Below, piece by piece: positions 62,461 to 64,000 of a DNA stretch of 64,000 nt. A model generated the notes under the pieces. The model saw only the letters and a program-made list of their open reading frames with translations. It had not been told where the DNA came from and made no database searches. The stretch is taken from positions 644,060-708,059 of the forward strand of contig CAVXHK010000003.1 in assembly GCA_963761705.1 (NCBI GenBank). Direction: 5' to 3'. The DNA comes from CAVVKW01 sp963761705. Its GTDB lineage: Bacteria > Verrucomicrobiota > Verrucomicrobiia > Chthoniobacterales > JAATET01. The translations under genes and the position numbers were made by a program. Numbering within the stretch: position 1 is the first letter of the stretch; each line of letters opens with the position of its first letter.

Positions 62461-63537
62461 CATTTGAGTTTTCTGCGAAGAGTTTAGTTGATCGCGCAGC
62501 CAGTCGCGTCCAATGAGGGAGAGAACCGCACCTGGATCATCCCAATATCGTTCCAAGGCAGGCAAAGTCGCCCGGCGTAGTTCGGTGATGGTGGCAAAGA
62601 CTCGATTGCCGAGTTCTTCTTTGATGAGGTCCCAGAGCTGCTCGCAGGGATTTAATTCCGGGCAGTAAGGCGGGAGGTTAATCAGGCGAACTCGATCGGG
62701 TAGACGAGCATCACCGTCTTTGAGATGGAACCCAGCCTGATCGCGGATCACGACGTGGATGGCCTCGGTGTCGCTGGCGGCAAGGTTCTCGAGATAGACC
62801 CGATCCCATTGTTGGTTGACCGAGGGAAATTGGCAGAAGTGGGCTTGGCCGCTCGTGAGATCGAGCGAGCCGTAGAGGTAGTCCCATTGGTATTTGATCT
62901 GGATCTGTCGAGTCACGACGGGACGTTGACCTTTCAATGCCCAGAGCCGCCGCATTTCTGTGTGTAGGCCAAAGCGGGCTTCGTCGCTCATCCAGAGCTT
63001 GACCCGGCTGCCGGCAGGAAGTTCCAAGGCGAGAAGCTTTTCCGCAAGCTCTTCACGGAACTTGGCTTGCGCCGCGGGGTCCTTTTTGGAGTGGCTGGGT
63101 CGCGGCACCAACAGCACTTCTCCGGCTTTTTTTAACCATCGCCACACCGTTTGATAGGGCCGATCCACCCCGTGGGCCTTTTTGAGCCACCGTTGAGCCG
63201 CGACCGCTGTGACGAACTCACCAGCCGCCAATTTGGCTTCAAATTCAGCCTCTATTTCGGCGCTCAGGCCTTTGCGAGTCCCGGCTTTTGGCCCGGGTTT
63301 GCCGTAGTTCAATAGCCCTTCAAGTCCCCGATCTCGCAGCGTCCTCAACCACTCGAAAAGATGAGGCCGGGCGATGCCGCAGAGATCCGCAATCTGTTGT
63401 GAAGTATGCTCTCCTCCAGCCACCAACTTAACGGCTAAAAGCCGATTCTTTCGCCGCCCATCCTGCTCCTTGCGGTAAAGCTCTGCTACCACTGCGGCTA
63501 CCTCAGGCTGGCACAATCTCAATTTTCTTCCTGCCAT
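62452..63537 (-). CDS. IS630-family transposase (DDE, apparently intact)
   Basis: 361 residues. N-terminal helix-turn-helix (QQIADLCGIARPHLFEWLRT) and a second winged region, then the DDE core: D185 in WMSDEARFG, D266 in VIRDQAGFH and E299 in YCPELNPCEQLW. Family members transpose into TA dinucleotides. Length and motifs are complete, so it may be active. I could not identify its terminal inverted repeats with confidence. The ATG at 63537 gives MAGRKLRLCQPEV. Confidence 0.93.
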   Translation of the reverse strand: MAGRKLRLCQPEVAAVVAELYRKEQDGRRKNRLLAVKLVAGGEHTSQQIADLCGIARPHLFEWLRTLRDRGLEGLLNYGKPGPKAGTRKGLSAEIEAEFEAKLAAGEFVTAVAAQRWLKKAHGVDRPYQTVWRWLKKAGEVLLVPRPSHSKKDPAAQAKFREELAEKLLALELPAGSRVKLWMSDEARFGLHTEMRRLWALKGQRPVVTRQIQIKYQWDYLYGSLDLTSGQAHFCQFPSVNQQWDRVYLENLAASDTEAIHVVIRDQAGFHLKDGDARLPDRVRLINLPPYCPELNPCEQLWDLIKEELGNRVFATITELRRATLPALERYWDDPGAVLSLIGRDWLRDQLNSSQKTQMSF

Positions 63538-63612
63538 ACCAAACCTTACTAACCCTCGCGTAGAATGAAAGCTTATCCACGAGAGTTGGTATCAGTTTGA
63601 AATAGGCTGGGA
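63538..63612. other. Short gap beyond the IS630 transposase
   Basis: Probably includes the element's right end. It contains GCTTATCCACGAGAGTTGG but no clear inverted repeat partner near 62450. Confidence 0.4.
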
Positions 63613-63804
63613 CTACACGACCGCGGGCTCCCGGAGCGCGCAGAGCATTTCGACCTTGCGAAGGCGGCAGCGGGCTTGGGCTTCGTCACGAGTCTCACGG
63701 CTCGCGCGCACCTCTTCCCGGGTTAGGGGATTCCGGAATTTGATCCAGTAGGAACGTCCTCGTTGATGAAGGTGTGCCGTGGGTTTTTCCAGGAAACCGC
63801 CACG
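63613..63804 (-). pseudogene. Integrase-like N-terminal fragment
   Basis: In this frame the segment reads HLHQRGRSYWIKFRNPLTRE, then EVRASRETRDEAQARCRLRK and VEMLCAL before a stop. This resembles the arm-type DNA-binding region of tyrosine recombinases ('RGxxWWIxFxxPdGrxxRESsgTrdxxxAxxxLrxR'). No start codon or catalytic domain is present, and the IS630 element lies directly downstream. It lies beside a tRNA, the usual integrase target. The match is by eye only. Confidence 0.5.
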
Positions 63805-63918
63805 GGCACACTTTGCAAAAGTGTGACAACGTCGGTTTCACGGACTCGGTTGAGGCACAACTGCGGGCACATTTTGAGGCACAGTCGCCGAAAACGGAGA
63901 AAACCAGCAAACCAAAAG

Positions 63919-63947
63919 GCCGTTGTAAGAAATTGTCTTACAACGGC
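63919..63947 (-). terminator. Intrinsic terminator of the tRNA
   Basis: GCCGTTGTAAGA (63919-63930) pairs perfectly with TCTTACAACGGC (63936-63947) around a 5-base loop. On the minus strand the hairpin is 8 bp beyond the tRNA CCA and is followed by the T-rich CCTTTTGGTTTGCTGG, fitting a tRNA terminator. Confidence 0.85.
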
Positions 63948-63954
63948 TTGAAAG

Positions 63955-64000
63955 TGGTTGCGGGAGTAGGATTTGAACCTACGACCTTCAGGTTATGAGC
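63955..64000 (-). tRNA. Probable initiator tRNA-fMet (CAT anticodon), 3' part, cut by window edge
   Basis: On the minus strand the visible part begins GCTCATAACC (anticodon CAT) and continues with a T-arm GTAGG-TTCAAAT-CCTAC, then an acceptor 3' strand TCCCGCA followed by ACCA. The CCA is encoded. An A at position 72, as in initiator tRNAs that carry the C1-A72 mismatch, and the AACCTGAAGGTCG stretch favour tRNA-fMet over elongator Met. The 5' half is outside the window, so C1 cannot be checked. Confidence 0.88.

Overview
The window is high-GC bacterial chromosome. The gene set suggests a member of Verrucomicrobiota or a relative in the PVC group: a DUF1501/DUF1800 pair, a type-B succinate dehydrogenase in C-A-B order, an RpoD with a long Lys/Ala/Pro-rich N-terminus, FolE2, and a very large glycine-rich autotransporter. 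This assignment is inference from content; no rRNA is present to anchor it.

Layout. 1-3.9 kb is a probable nitrate-uptake locus: the N-terminus of an NrtA-like binding protein, a NasS-like protein, a divergent LysR regulator and an OprB-type porin. The LysR and porin upstream regions share a 15-bp inverted repeat. 4.2-6.6 kb holds small membrane and hypothetical genes among tandem and palindromic repeats. 6.6-15.8 kb is core: lepA, lipA, a HIT protein, an unknown gene, nrdR, the RNase P RNA, a methyltransferase, and dnaE, which carries a one-base frameshift. 15.8-22.3 kb holds DUF1501/DUF1800 and sdhCAB. 22.4-31.4 kb holds a PAS protein head-to-head with an Hsp33-like chaperone, then dnaX-ybaB, an NfeD-type membrane protease, dnaG and rpoD. 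31.5-36.8 kb encodes small envelope proteins, an L,D-transpeptidase, a large Ig-like surface protein and an ABC_ATPase-family protein.

36.9-43.8 kb is one autotransporter gene of about 2,300 codons, interrupted by an apparent one-base deletion in a G run. 43.9-50.8 kb has 6-phosphogluconate dehydrogenase, an FAD oxidoreductase with a lipoprotein, a TPR protein coupled to an orphan sugar-binding lipoprotein, and a REC-PAS-SpoIIE phosphatase. 50.8-56.0 kb combines the deazapurine genes folE2, queE and queD with a LarA-type nickel-pincer enzyme and an FGGY kinase. 56.0-60.8 kb has a transglutaminase-like membrane protein, a glutaredoxin and ribosomal protein S1. 60.8-64.0 kb is mobile-element debris: an IS256-type remnant, an intact IS630-type transposase and an integrase fragment. 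It abuts a probable initiator tRNA that runs off the window edge.

No CRISPR array, prophage or defence island is visible. The most unusual items are the autotransporter, the shared LysR/porin operator, a family of palindromes with a GGA triloop, the LarA-kinase pair, and a QueD with Gln in place of a zinc-ligand His. Both clear frameshifts in otherwise intact genes are single missing bases, so base-level error should be excluded before reading biology into them.
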